Shown piece after piece: positions 25,544 to 33,402 of a DNA stretch of 35,441 bases. The position numbers were made by a program, and so were the translations under genes. Numbering within the stretch: position 1 is the stretch's first letter; each line of letters begins with the position of its first letter. The notes below the pieces were generated by a model. The model was not told the origin of the DNA. It saw nothing but the letters and a program-made list of their open reading frames with translations, and did no database searches. The stretch is from an uncultured Granulosicoccaceae bacterium (GTDB taxonomy: Bacteria > Pseudomonadota > Gammaproteobacteria > Granulosicoccales > Granulosicoccaceae), in assembly GCA_938035125.1 (NCBI GenBank), contig CALHNS010000070.1:1-35441 (forward strand), written 5' to 3'.

Positions 25544-26619
25544 TGGGCAAGCTGACACCCATGAGCGAACAAGCAAACCATAATCACAACGAGGCTCAAT
25601 CTTTAACCTCAGTTTCCGAAGGTTTAGACGGATATACTGCGCGTCGTATGTTGATTGTTTGTGCGTTGTTGTTTTTTATCAGTTCCGTGTTTTTTATCGC
25701 CTTTAAACGTACTGATTGGTTTCCGTGGGTAGGGGAGTGTTCTCCTAATACCAAAGCCAATCATTTTCTTGCTTATTGTCACTCTATACGTTTCGGTGAT
25801 TACGAGCACTACGCTTATTATCATGAATCTGAACCAGAAGCGGTTGCTCAAGTTAAAAAGGCTGATGTTATATTTTTAGGCAGTAGTAATACGCAATTTG
25901 CTTTTTCAACACAAGCGGTTGAGCAGTTTTTTGAAAAACAATCCATTGGTCACTATGTACTTGGTTTTGGCCATGGCGCACAAAGTGGGGTGGCAAAAGC
26001 GGTTGCTAAAAAGCTTTCGTTAAAGCCCAAGGTATGGGTTGTGAATGCCGATCCGTTTTTTACAGGTGATATGAACGCTACCTTTGAACGCATCTACGCA
26101 CCGAGTAAGGAATCGTTTTTACCTTTAATGTTGCAACCAACTATTCACGGTGAACACAGTCGAAAACGCTGGCTACAAGCTGAACAAAGCCGCCGTTGCC
26201 GCTCTGATTCAGCAAACAATTGGTGGTGTCGAGGTGGGGCAGACACACTGCATCGCAACGCCATCAATGGTCATTGGGTGGTGGATAACTACCGCGAAAA
26301 TTTGCAACGCCCGGTTGGGCAAGATTCACTTAGCTATGTAACCGAACTTGAAAACTACACAGCGGTAGCTGAAGAATTTCTATTGGAACTGGGGATTGAT
26401 AAGAAATGTTTAGTGATTACAGCAACGCCAAGAACCGACACCCCCAGCAGCTACGCTGAGCAACTAGCGAATTTAATAGGGTCACCGTATGTTGCTCCTA
26501 CGTTGAGTGGCTTGACAACCATTGATGACTTCCACCTAGACGCTGACAGTTCTGAAAAATGGTCAGCCGCCTTCCTGCAACAGCTAAGACCAATTTTAGC
26601 TCGTTGCCTTGGCAGCTGA
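25543..26619 (+). CDS. Membrane-anchored SGNH/GDSL-like hydrolase, partner of the MBOAT protein
   Basis: A 358-residue protein with one membrane segment (about 35-53) and an exported domain. VIFLGSSNTQFAFS (Ser114/115) looks like the nucleophile block, and DDFHLD (Asp328, His331) like the catalytic Asp-x-x-His block, giving an SGNH order. Such proteins (AlgX/AlgJ, DltD, PatB) finish acyl transfer begun by an MBOAT. It opens with an ATG overlapping the MBOAT stop codon; a second ATG at 25561 is possible. Family assignment rests on these two motifs and context; overall sequence similarity is not obvious. Its last 24 bp overlap the convergent GDPD gene. Confidence 0.75.
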   Translation: MGKLTPMSEQANHNHNEAQSLTSVSEGLDGYTARRMLIVCALLFFISSVFFIAFKRTDWFPWVGECSPNTKANHFLAYCHSIRFGDYEHYAYYHESEPEAVAQVKKADVIFLGSSNTQFAFSTQAVEQFFEKQSIGHYVLGFGHGAQSGVAKAVAKKLSLKPKVWVVNADPFFTGDMNATFERIYAPSKESFLPLMLQPTIHGEHSRKRWLQAEQSRRCRSDSANNWWCRGGADTLHRNAINGHWVVDNYRENLQRPVGQDSLSYVTELENYTAVAEEFLLELGIDKKCLVITATPRTDTPSSYAEQLANLIGSPYVAPTLSGLTTIDDFHLDADSSEKWSAAFLQQLRPILARCLGS

Positions 26620-27435
26620 GAACTGATCGATCATCGTCCTGGCAACCAGTACATTGTCAGAAACAAGACCATTAGCGCCTCGCTGCAACAATGTGCGCAT
26701 TGACGATGCCTCGTTTATGGTCCAGTACATCACGCTGCGTTGTTCAGATTGAACGTGCTGAATAAATGCTGCTGTGTTTAACGGCAATCCAAACCATTGC
26801 TCGGGTATTTGCAATACACGACCCTTTGCGCGTTTTAAGATGGGTTTTCTTAACACACCAGGCAATGCTCTACCAAAATAGTGAGTAGCCACATCCCATT
26901 GAGTAGCAGCGGTGCTTATTTCCGGTGCAAAAGATCGAAATGCGTGCATTGTCTTAGGGTGAAAACTTCCCACGTTAATCCACCGGCCATCGTTAAGTTT
27001 TCTAAGCTCTGTCGCAACGCTTTGGGCGGCTTGTTCGTGGGCATCTTTAATATCGATGTTTATTCCTACGTTGGGGTAGGCGGTAAATAATTCAGATAAG
27101 CTCAATAGGGTGAGCCCAGCACCGCGCCATGGCGTATCGTTATTAGCATCGATGAAATGGTAGCCTGCATCGAAGGTTTTAAGTTCTTGCAAGGTGTAAT
27201 CGGCAACCAGTCCTTTAGCGTTGGTGGTTCGTATAAGAGAGGCGTCGTGGGTTACGATAAGCGTTCCGTCTCGGCTGATGCGCACATCGATTTCAAGTAC
27301 GTCCGCATTGGCGCTCATTGCCAAGTCAAAGGCGGCCGTTGTGCTCTCAGGAGCCAATGTTGATGTGCCACGATGGGCGAATAACCACGGGCCAGGATGC
27401 CCGCCTGGAAGGATGGATTGGTCTAACACAAACAC
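26596..27435 (-). CDS. Glycerophosphodiester phosphodiesterase (GDPD)
   Basis: Hydrolyses glycerophosphodiesters to glycerol-3-phosphate and an alcohol. The 279-residue protein has the GDPD core near its start: FAHRG (His21, Arg22), PEST (Glu30), LEIDVRISRDG (Glu48, Asp50) and VTHD (His63). GINIDIKD and TINEASSMRTLLQRGANGLVSDN follow. No signal peptide is seen, so a cytoplasmic UgpQ-like role is likelier than periplasmic GlpQ. The start at 27435 lies only 40 bp from the divergent PDZ gene. The 3' end overlaps the SGNH gene on the other strand. Confidence 0.92.
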   Translation of the reverse strand: MFVLDQSILPGGHPGPWLFAHRGTSTLAPESTTAAFDLAMSANADVLEIDVRISRDGTLIVTHDASLIRTTNAKGLVADYTLQELKTFDAGYHFIDANNDTPWRGAGLTLLSLSELFTAYPNVGINIDIKDAHEQAAQSVATELRKLNDGRWINVGSFHPKTMHAFRSFAPEISTAATQWDVATHYFGRALPGVLRKPILKRAKGRVLQIPEQWFGLPLNTAAFIQHVQSEQRSVMYWTINEASSMRTLLQRGANGLVSDNVLVARTMIDQFSAAKATS

Positions 27436-27475
27436 CTGCCTGCTGAAGAGGGTGGGATAAGTAGGGTACGAAGTT

Positions 27476-28444
27476 ATGGCTCAACATCGAAATATTAACC
27501 CCTGGCATTTATTGTCGTTGGTTTTGGCGTTTGTTGCAGGGGCTGCGATTTTTTCAAATCCCAGATGGCTCGGTGGTACGCCATCAGATGCAAATTCTTC
27601 TATAGCCTTTGAGCATTCTGACGAACCTGTAAACCAATTGAATCAGGGTGTGGTTGCCGTTAGCGATGCCAGCAATAATGACGACAAAGCCGAAGGCTCA
27701 TTGCGATTACCCGCACCCGACAACATCCCGTTGTACCTACAAAATGAAATCGAAGACTTACGCGAACAGGCTGATAGGGCTCGTGAGCAAATTGATGAAT
27801 TGCAGCAAAGCGTGTCTGAATTGTCGGCCGATGTAGAAGGAGGGCGCGTATCTCAAGACAACATCAATGCACCGCAAGAGAGCGTTGCAGGTCCTCAACC
27901 GGTTGCGGCCACAACACCCAACCGCGGCAGGCGCAATCGTGGAATCAATCGTGAAGCTCTTGTGCAAGCAGGAGTTGATGCCCTTCTTATCGATGATTTA
28001 CAACAGCGCCAAGACCAGCAAGCGTTAGCACGTTTAAACCTTCTGGACCGAGCGGCTAGAGAGGGCTATTCAGGCACAGAGCGTTTGGACAACGAACTGG
28101 ATGAACTGCGTGAGTCTTCGCCCGACTTACAAGAAGAGCTGGGCGATGCAGCCTACGATCGCTATTTGTTCAACGCTGGGCGCACCAATCGAGTACAGGT
28201 GTCTTCCATTCTTAATGGATCCATCGCATCGTTAGCTGGGGTGGAGCTGGGGGATATCATCTATCAATACGGTTCAACCCGGGTGTTTAACACCCGGGGG
28301 CTGGTTTCTGCAATTCGTGAAGGGGTACGAGATGAACCCGTTCTACTCAGCATCATCCGAGAGGGTCAGCCGTTAGTGTTTGATGTGACCAGAGCCCCTT
28401 TGGGTGTCAATTTGAACGGTATCCGACAGGATCCAAACTTATAA
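27476..28444 (+). CDS. Membrane-anchored coiled-coil protein with C-terminal PDZ domain
   Basis: Protein of 322 residues. A membrane segment (about 8-26) is followed by a low-complexity acidic stretch and a short coiled coil (about 86-120, EIEDLREQADRAREQIDEL). A charged linker with GRRNRGINREAL comes next, then a PDZ domain (about 235-312). The domain is visible in SSILNGSIASLAGVELGDIIYQYG and LLSIIREGQPLVFDV. There is no protease domain, so the PDZ probably binds a partner's C-terminus in the periplasm. The ATG at 27476 has AGGG about 10 nt upstream. I do not recognise a named family. Confidence 0.78.
   Translation: MAQHRNINPWHLLSLVLAFVAGAAIFSNPRWLGGTPSDANSSIAFEHSDEPVNQLNQGVVAVSDASNNDDKAEGSLRLPAPDNIPLYLQNEIEDLREQADRAREQIDELQQSVSELSADVEGGRVSQDNINAPQESVAGPQPVAATTPNRGRRNRGINREALVQAGVDALLIDDLQQRQDQQALARLNLLDRAAREGYSGTERLDNELDELRESSPDLQEELGDAAYDRYLFNAGRTNRVQVSSILNGSIASLAGVELGDIIYQYGSTRVFNTRGLVSAIREGVRDEPVLLSIIREGQPLVFDVTRAPLGVNLNGIRQDPNL
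28278..28298. repeat. Perfect 10-bp inverted repeat inside the PDZ gene
   Basis: Arms CCCGGGTGTT (28278-28287) and AACACCCGGG (28289-28298) around a single T. They encode the TRVFNTRG segment of the PDZ domain. There is no T-run after it, so it is not a terminator. Confidence 0.85.
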
Positions 28445-28466
28445 TTTCATATCAGTATCTTGCTTT

Positions 28467-29354
28467 TTATTCAATTTCCATTGTCAGTGAGTCTTGCCAG
28501 CTGTCACCAGGTTGCAGAGTTTTTATACCCGCATCAATCCCTTTGTGAGCCAGGTTCACGCCGTCATTCGCGTGCGAAACGGGTTCCAAAGCGAAATGGG
28601 ATTCTGCTGGGTTGTATAAAATGGCGTGCGTCATTTGATCTGAGTACCGAAGCGTCAGCGACACATTTACATCGGGCCACGTAATGTTCATGGGGCCATT
28701 CAGACCTGAAAAACAGTGATCTATGCGTTGATTCTCTGGCAACGCCACCTGGTCGATGAAGCGCAACGCATCAGGCAAGGGTTCGGGGGCTCCAATGGGT
28801 AGACAATCGCCGTCTGTGTCTCGATAAACGCCTGTCACCGGTATGCTCAGCTTTGGGTCGGCTTGGTTTATGTGGCGAACGAAATAGGGGTGCCAACCGC
28901 CTCCCACAGGCATAGGCGATTGCCCTAGGTTTTGAATGTACAAGGTGCTGATCAATTGGTTGTCGCTTATCCGAAGCTCGGTTTTGGCTAAAAACGGCCA
29001 CGGCCAGTTAACGCCTACGTGATCAGCTGTGTTTAATGTGGCAGCAATATGCAGGTTATCAGCCGATTCAACCACCCAAGGAAGCTTCCTCACCACACCA
29101 TGAATGGCATGGCGCTCAGCGTTTTCCAATTGATAGTCTTTGCCGTCAAAGTGGAATTTACCGTCTCGAATTCGGTTACTGTAGGGTAATAACAGAAAAT
29201 TACACTGTTCAAGTTTTTCTGCGTTTAAGGTGCAGTCTGGGAGTATGTCCAGCCATTGATTCCCGTGAAAGGCCCTGCCGCTCAGCCATCCCATGCCGTT
29301 GTTTGGTTCAATGTCGACGCGCCAGCGCGCAGATTCTAATGTATGTCTTTGCAT
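28467..29354 (-). CDS. Aldose 1-epimerase (galactose mutarotase-like)
   Basis: Interconverts alpha and beta anomers of aldoses. The 295-residue protein has the family order of motifs. FLLLPYSNRIRDGKF comes first, then AIHG (His85) and GGGWHPYF with the catalytic-acid His155. FALEPVSHANDG follows with the catalytic-base Glu257. It lacks a signal peptide. No galactose operon lies beside it, so the natural sugar is unknown; a YeaD-like hexose-phosphate role is possible. The ATG at 29354 is divergent from the IalB-like gene, and the end lies 22 bp from the PDZ gene stop. Confidence 0.9.
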   Translation of the reverse strand: MQRHTLESARWRVDIEPNNGMGWLSGRAFHGNQWLDILPDCTLNAEKLEQCNFLLLPYSNRIRDGKFHFDGKDYQLENAERHAIHGVVRKLPWVVESADNLHIAATLNTADHVGVNWPWPFLAKTELRISDNQLISTLYIQNLGQSPMPVGGGWHPYFVRHINQADPKLSIPVTGVYRDTDGDCLPIGAPEPLPDALRFIDQVALPENQRIDHCFSGLNGPMNITWPDVNVSLTLRYSDQMTHAILYNPAESHFALEPVSHANDGVNLAHKGIDAGIKTLQPGDSWQDSLTMEIE

Positions 29355-29439
29355 CAGGGCAGCCTGTGTTTGTTGCGAGGAAAGCAGCAGAACTCTACAC
29401 TCCTATAGACATACAAGACAACTTTCATTTGTGATCACC

Positions 29440-30069
29440 ATGGTTCTAAATTTTCGTCGCCTACTCATGCCGTTTTTTCTCAGCGCCGTTGCTGTGGCCA
29501 GCATCAATGCTGCCTTCGCGCAAGGGTTGAAGCTGGGTACGCCTGAATCCTCAGAAGGCCAACTGGATTTGGGGGCGGCACCGGCTGCGGCTCCTGCGGC
29601 GCAAACCGCTACCCAACCGGCACGACCAACCGGGGCGGACGTCAAGCGCACCAATTTTAAAGCGTGGGAAGTGGCCTGTTTAGCCGACAATTCCAATTGC
29701 GCTATGGCCCAAATCGGCAAAGATTCAGGTGGCAATCCAGTTTTGGAAATGGTGATTCGTAAGCTACCTGAACCCTTGGAAGCTGGTGGTGAAATCGCGG
29801 TAGCGATTCTCGATGTCATCACCCCATTGGGTGTGGTTTTAACCGAAGGCTTAGCATTGAAAATTGATAATGGACAGGATGCCGTAGCACCGTTTCAAGT
29901 TTGCACCGAACAGGGTTGTTTGGTTCGAGAACCGATTGCGGAAGAGCTGATAAACCGATTGAAAAGGGGCAGTAATGCCGAGGTTACCGTCGTCGCTGCC
30001 AATCAAGGCGTGGTAACGTCGAAAATATCGTTGAGTGGATTCACCGCCGCCTTCAACGCTTTGCAATAA
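29440..30069 (+). CDS. IalB-like (invasion-associated locus B family) secreted protein
   Basis: A 209-residue exported protein. It has a signal peptide (about 1-27, MVLNFRRLLMPFFLSAV ending AFA|QG), then an Ala/Pro/Thr-rich linker and an IalB-type domain. The domain shows WEVACLADNSNCAMAQ, LALKIDNGQDAVAPFQVC and TEQGCLVRE, with four Cys likely forming two disulfides. The family is named for Bartonella IalB but is widespread in alphaproteobacteria and some gammaproteobacteria, where its role is unknown. I start it at ATG 29440; a GTG at 29431 is equally possible and no strong Shine-Dalgarno decides it. The SDR gene follows after 7 bp. Confidence 0.8.
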   Translation: MVLNFRRLLMPFFLSAVAVASINAAFAQGLKLGTPESSEGQLDLGAAPAAAPAAQTATQPARPTGADVKRTNFKAWEVACLADNSNCAMAQIGKDSGGNPVLEMVIRKLPEPLEAGGEIAVAILDVITPLGVVLTEGLALKIDNGQDAVAPFQVCTEQGCLVREPIAEELINRLKRGSNAEVTVVAANQGVVTSKISLSGFTAAFNALQ

Positions 30070-30076
30070 ACGTTCA

Positions 30077-30793
30077 ATGGGGTTGAAGGTTGCCATTGTT
30101 GGCGGCAGTGGGGGTATCGGCAGAGCGTTAATTGATGAGCTAATGGCGCGGTACCCCAACGTTGAGATAGCCGCCACCTACTTAAGCACGGCGCCGAATG
30201 ACGATGGTGTTGATGGTATTATGTGGGCGCCTTTGGATGTCACAAACGAATCGGCTGTGGCCGAATGGATGCAGAGCTTAGGCTCAGTGGATTGGTTAAT
30301 AAATGCTGTGGGTGTATTGCATTCCGATGTGCATAAGCCTGAAAAAAGCTTAACGCAATTCAATCCAGATTGGTTTATGCAGTCGATGAACATCAATTGC
30401 TTACCGACTTTACTCTTAGCGAAGCACGCACAAGCCGCTTTAAAACAGTCTGATAACCCCGTATTTGCAACAGTATCGGCAAGGGTTGGCAGTATTACCG
30501 ATAATCAATTGGGTGGCTGGCATAGCTACCGTGCGAGCAAGGCGGCTTTAAATATGGCGCTTAAATGTATTGCCATTGAATGGGAGCGCACCTTGAATAA
30601 AGCTCGGGTGTTGTCGCTTCATCCTGGCACCACAGATACGCTTTTGTCTAAACCGTTTCAACAACGAGTGCCAGAATCGCAGCTTTTTTCAGCTAGTAAA
30701 ACAGCTCAGTTTTTAATTGAGCATATTGCAGATGCACATGCCCATGAATCGGGACGATTTATTGCGTGGGATGGCCAAACAATTCCTTGGTAA
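30077..30793 (+). CDS. Short-chain dehydrogenase/reductase (C-factor-like SDR)
   Basis: NAD(P)-dependent oxidoreductase of 238 residues. It shows the cofactor motif GGSGGIG (9-15), NAVG in place of NNAG, and the catalytic Ser134 or Ser139 with Tyr151 and Lys155 in SYRASKAAL. The [16 protein letters not shown] stretch is typical of the CsgA/C-factor-like SDR subgroup. The substrate is unknown. The ATG at 30077 begins at [10 protein letters not shown]; a longer frame would start inside the IalB-like gene. Its last 35 bp overlap ttcA on the opposite strand. Confidence 0.88.
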   Translation: MGLKVAIVGGSGGIGRALIDELMARYPNVEIAATYLSTAPNDDGVDGIMWAPLDVTNESAVAEWMQSLGSVDWLINAVGVLHSDVHKPEKSLTQFNPDWFMQSMNINCLPTLLLAKHAQAALKQSDNPVFATVSARVGSITDNQLGGWHSYRASKAALNMALKCIAIEWERTLNKARVLSLHPGTTDTLLSKPFQQRVPESQLFSASKTAQFLIEHIADAHAHESGRFIAWDGQTIPW

Positions 30794-31637
30794 CAGAATC
30801 AAGGCTAATGGTTTGCACTGTGTTTAGCGAAGCTTCTTCGTTTTGCTCAGCTTTGCTATGAGTCGCTTTTCGAACGTTTGCATCGAAATCAAATAACGAG
30901 CTGTCGAGTAAGTGAGAAGGTTTAACGTTACCCAATGCCGTGAGCATAGAGGCGATGCGTGATGGATCTTCTTGTTCCCAAGCCGCTAATAAAGCCTTCA
31001 TTGCTTGACGTTGCAAGTTCGGTTGAGAACCACACAAATTACACGGAATAATGGGGTAGCCTTTGGCTGTAGCGTAGGAGGCAATCATCGATTCACGGCA
31101 AAACGCTAATGGGCGAATAACTACATTGCGGCCGTTGTCGGCGTGTAATTTGGGCGGCATGGTCTTAAGCGTGCCGCCATGAAATAAGTTCAGTAGCAGA
31201 GTTTCTAATAAATCATCGGCATGGTGCCCCAAGGCAATTTTGGTGGCACCAAGTTCATCAGCGGTTCGGTACAAAATGCCGCGACGTAACCGAGAGCACA
31301 ATCCGCAAGTGGTTTGCCCTTGAGGAATTTTCTCTTTAACAATGCTGAAGGTGTCTTCTTCAACCACTCGATAATCGACACCCAAGTTGGTTAAATAATT
31401 AGGCAAGGTGTGCGCAGGGAAGTCGGGTTGTTTTTGATCCAGATTGACCGCCACTAGCGAAAACTTGATGGGAGCCACTCGTTGCAGATGCAACAGCATA
31501 TCTAGAAGTGTGTAGCTGTCTTTGCCGCCGCTTAAACACACCATTATGTGATCACCAGGTTCAATCAGATTGAACTCAGTGACCGCTTTTGCGGTGTCGC
31601 GCCGAAGACGTTTTTCCAGTTTTTGATAAGGATTCAT
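30759..31637 (-). CDS. ttcA: tRNA 2-thiocytidine(32) synthetase TtcA
   Basis: ATP- and iron-sulfur-dependent enzyme that thiolates C32 of certain tRNAs. The 292-residue protein has the PP-loop SGGKDS (36-41) and two CxxC pairs, CGLC (Cys111, 114) and CNLC (Cys199, 202), that bind the cluster. [19 protein letters not shown] lies between them. Length and motifs match E. coli TtcA. The ATG at 31637 has CAGG upstream. It is divergent from tpa across the only gap longer than 300 bp. With mtaB it is one of two iron-sulfur tRNA-modification genes in the window. Confidence 0.95.
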   Translation of the reverse strand: MNPYQKLEKRLRRDTAKAVTEFNLIEPGDHIMVCLSGGKDSYTLLDMLLHLQRVAPIKFSLVAVNLDQKQPDFPAHTLPNYLTNLGVDYRVVEEDTFSIVKEKIPQGQTTCGLCSRLRRGILYRTADELGATKIALGHHADDLLETLLLNLFHGGTLKTMPPKLHADNGRNVVIRPLAFCRESMIASYATAKGYPIIPCNLCGSQPNLQRQAMKALLAAWEQEDPSRIASMLTALGNVKPSHLLDSSLFDFDANVRKATHSKAEQNEEASLNTVQTISLDSVTKELFGHPTQ

Positions 31638-31965
31638 TGCCGGTAGAGTTTACCTGAAGTGACCTGGTTGTCGGTGAGTGTGTACAGAGGAATAAAAATC
31701 CTAAAATCAATAGGTTGCGCTGAAATTTGGTGAACGCGGTTACGCGATATAACTGTGATGTGGGTATAGAAACTGGTGAAAATAGAGTGTCATAAGGCGT
31801 CAAAAGGCTGCTGGCACAATGTGATGGGGCCATGTGGAGGGTGCGCAGGGATAATAGCTGGCATAGTCTTGCATAATGCAGCATGGCCCCTATTTGATGG
31901 CTTGTTCATTCAAAATAGGGCCACTTTTTACTTTTCCCGCATTTTACTAAAATGGGAGTAGCAAG
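31638..31965 (+). promoter_or_regulatory. ttcA-tpa gap: candidate tpa promoter and structured leader (riboswitch/attenuator-like)
   Basis: 328 bp without a gene. A candidate promoter faces tpa: -10 TATAAC (31748-31753) with a weak -35 (TTTGGT, 31726-31731). Downstream, GGGGCCATG (31826-31834) is fully complementary to CATGGCCCC (31882-31890). The latter overlaps the left arm of a second hairpin, GGCCCCTATTTGA (31885-31897) with TCAAAATAGGGCC (31910-31922), followed by ACTTTTTACTTTT. The two folds exclude each other. A perfect dyad CATTTTA-C-TAAAATG (31940-31954) then abuts the Shine-Dalgarno GGGAG (31954-31958). I recognise no known riboswitch class. A second -10-like CATAAT (31872-31877) would start transcription inside the first arm, so the leader reading is not certain. 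Confidence 0.55.
31885..31935 (+). terminator. Terminator-like hairpin before tpa
   Basis: A stem of about ten to twelve pairs with one bulge on each side and a 12-nt loop, followed by two T-runs (31925-31929, 31932-31935). It lies upstream of the tpa ribosome binding site and has no plus-strand gene before it for 1.1 kb. It would therefore act on a leader transcript or a small RNA rather than end an upstream operon. Confidence 0.6.
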
Positions 31966-33357
31966 ATGAACAAAGCCGTATCAAGCGCAGAAACAGCCGC
32001 CTTGGTTGAGTCTGATCGCAAGCACATGTGGCACCACTTAACCAATCACAAGCCCTATTCAGAAGACAAAGATCCACTGGTAATCACTCGTGGTGAAGGT
32101 TTGAAGGTTTGGAATCAAGCCGGTAAAGAACATTTGGACGCGGTGTCCGGTGCGGTATGGACCGTAAACGTGGGTTACGGCCGGGAACGCATTGCCAACG
32201 CGGTGCGAGATCAACTGGTTGATATGTGCTACTTCGCAGGTTCTGCAGGCACCATTCCCGGTATTCAGTTTGCTGAAATGCTCATTGATAAAATGCCTGG
32301 CATGAGCCGTGTTTACTATTCAAACTCGGGTTCAGAAGCTAATGAGAAGGCGTACAAAATGGTGCGCCAAATATCGGCGGTTCACCACAATGGTGAGAAA
32401 CACAAAATCTTATACCGCGATCGTGATTATCACGGCACCACCATCACCGCATTAAGTTCATCAGGCCAGGCCGAACGCAAGATGCAATACGGCCCGTACA
32501 CACCGGGTTTTATCGAAGTGCCGCACTGTTGTGAATACCGTTGCCAATACGACGATGCAACCGACTACGGTGTGAAGGCAGCTAAAGAAATTGAAACCAT
32601 CATTCAGCGCGAAGGTCCGGATACCGTTGGCTCAATTGTTCTAGAACCAATCACCGCTGGTGGCGGCGTAATTACCCCACCTGAAGGCTACTGGGAAACG
32701 GTTCAAGAAATATGTAAGAAGTATGGTGTGTTGTTACACATTGATGAAGTCGTGTGCGGATTGGGCCGAACAGGTACTTGGTTTGGTTACCAACACTACG
32801 ACATCAAGCCTGACATTGTCACGATGGCAAAAGGTGTTGCTAGCGGGTATGCAGCTATTTCATGCACAGTAACAACCGAAGACGTGTTCAACATGTTCAA
32901 AGCTGAAGATGACCCTATGGGTTATTTTCGCGATATCAGTACCTTTGGCGGATGCACCTCTGGCCCAGCAGCGGCTATAGAGAACATGAAGATAATTGAA
33001 GAAGAAAATTTATTGCAGAACACCACTGAAATGGGTGAGTACTTAGTTGAGAAATTACGCGGGTTGCAGAATAAGCATAAATGCATCGGCGATGTTCGTG
33101 GTAAGGGCCTATTCGTTGGAGCCGAGCTGGTCACCAATCGCCAAACCAAAGAGCCTATGCCTGAATCAGTGATGACGGCTATTCAAGGTGACTGTATGGA
33201 GCAAGGCGTCATTATTGGGCGAACCAATCGTAGCTTGGTGGGTTTAAATAATACGATATGTTTAAGCCCTGCATTGATTTGCACCACAGATGATCTAGAT
33301 CAAATTGTGGAATCCATCGATAATGCACTCACAAGGCAGGCGGCTGAGTACAACTAG
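31966..33357 (+). CDS. tpa: Taurine-pyruvate aminotransferase (class III PLP)
   Basis: Predicted to convert taurine plus pyruvate into sulfoacetaldehyde plus alanine. The 463-residue protein is a class III aminotransferase with the PLP lysine Lys289 in TMAKGVASGYAA and Asp260 in HIDEVVCGLGRTG. Stretches HMWHHLTNHKPYS, VSGAVWTVNVGYGRERI, MCYFAGSAGTIPG, YYSNSGSEANEKAYKMVRQI and YFRDISTFGGCTSGP match my memory of Rhodobacterales Tpa proteins closely. A related amine substrate cannot be excluded. The Shine-Dalgarno GGGAG lies 7 nt before the ATG. The usual partners (xsc, pta, tauR, tauABC) are not adjacent. A strong terminator follows. Confidence 0.82.
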   Translation: MNKAVSSAETAALVESDRKHMWHHLTNHKPYSEDKDPLVITRGEGLKVWNQAGKEHLDAVSGAVWTVNVGYGRERIANAVRDQLVDMCYFAGSAGTIPGIQFAEMLIDKMPGMSRVYYSNSGSEANEKAYKMVRQISAVHHNGEKHKILYRDRDYHGTTITALSSSGQAERKMQYGPYTPGFIEVPHCCEYRCQYDDATDYGVKAAKEIETIIQREGPDTVGSIVLEPITAGGGVITPPEGYWETVQEICKKYGVLLHIDEVVCGLGRTGTWFGYQHYDIKPDIVTMAKGVASGYAAISCTVTTEDVFNMFKAEDDPMGYFRDISTFGGCTSGPAAAIENMKIIEEENLLQNTTEMGEYLVEKLRGLQNKHKCIGDVRGKGLFVGAELVTNRQTKEPMPESVMTAIQGDCMEQGVIIGRTNRSLVGLNNTICLSPALICTTDDLDQIVESIDNALTRQAAEYN

Positions 33358-33368
33358 CCGAAGTACTT

Positions 33369-33402
33369 AACGCGCACCTTAGTGGTGCGCGTTTTGAGTT
33401 TT
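33369..33402 (+). terminator. Intrinsic terminator after tpa
   Basis: Perfect 10-bp stem AACGCGCACC (33369-33378) and GGTGCGCGTT (33384-33393), loop TTAGT, then TTGAGTTTT. It lies 11 bp after the tpa stop. The tail reaches the stop codon of the convergent repeat protein, so the stem may serve both genes, though the minus side has little T-run. Confidence 0.9.

Noticed and set aside
28278..28298. Palindrome in the PDZ gene as a terminator
   Set aside because: It is mid-gene, lacks a T-run, and the gene continues in frame for 140 bp.
31776..31961. Possible 61-residue leader peptide or small gene before tpa
   Set aside because: It spans the two alternative hairpins, has no clear Shine-Dalgarno and no recognisable protein character. 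No run of codons suggests peptide-based attenuation.
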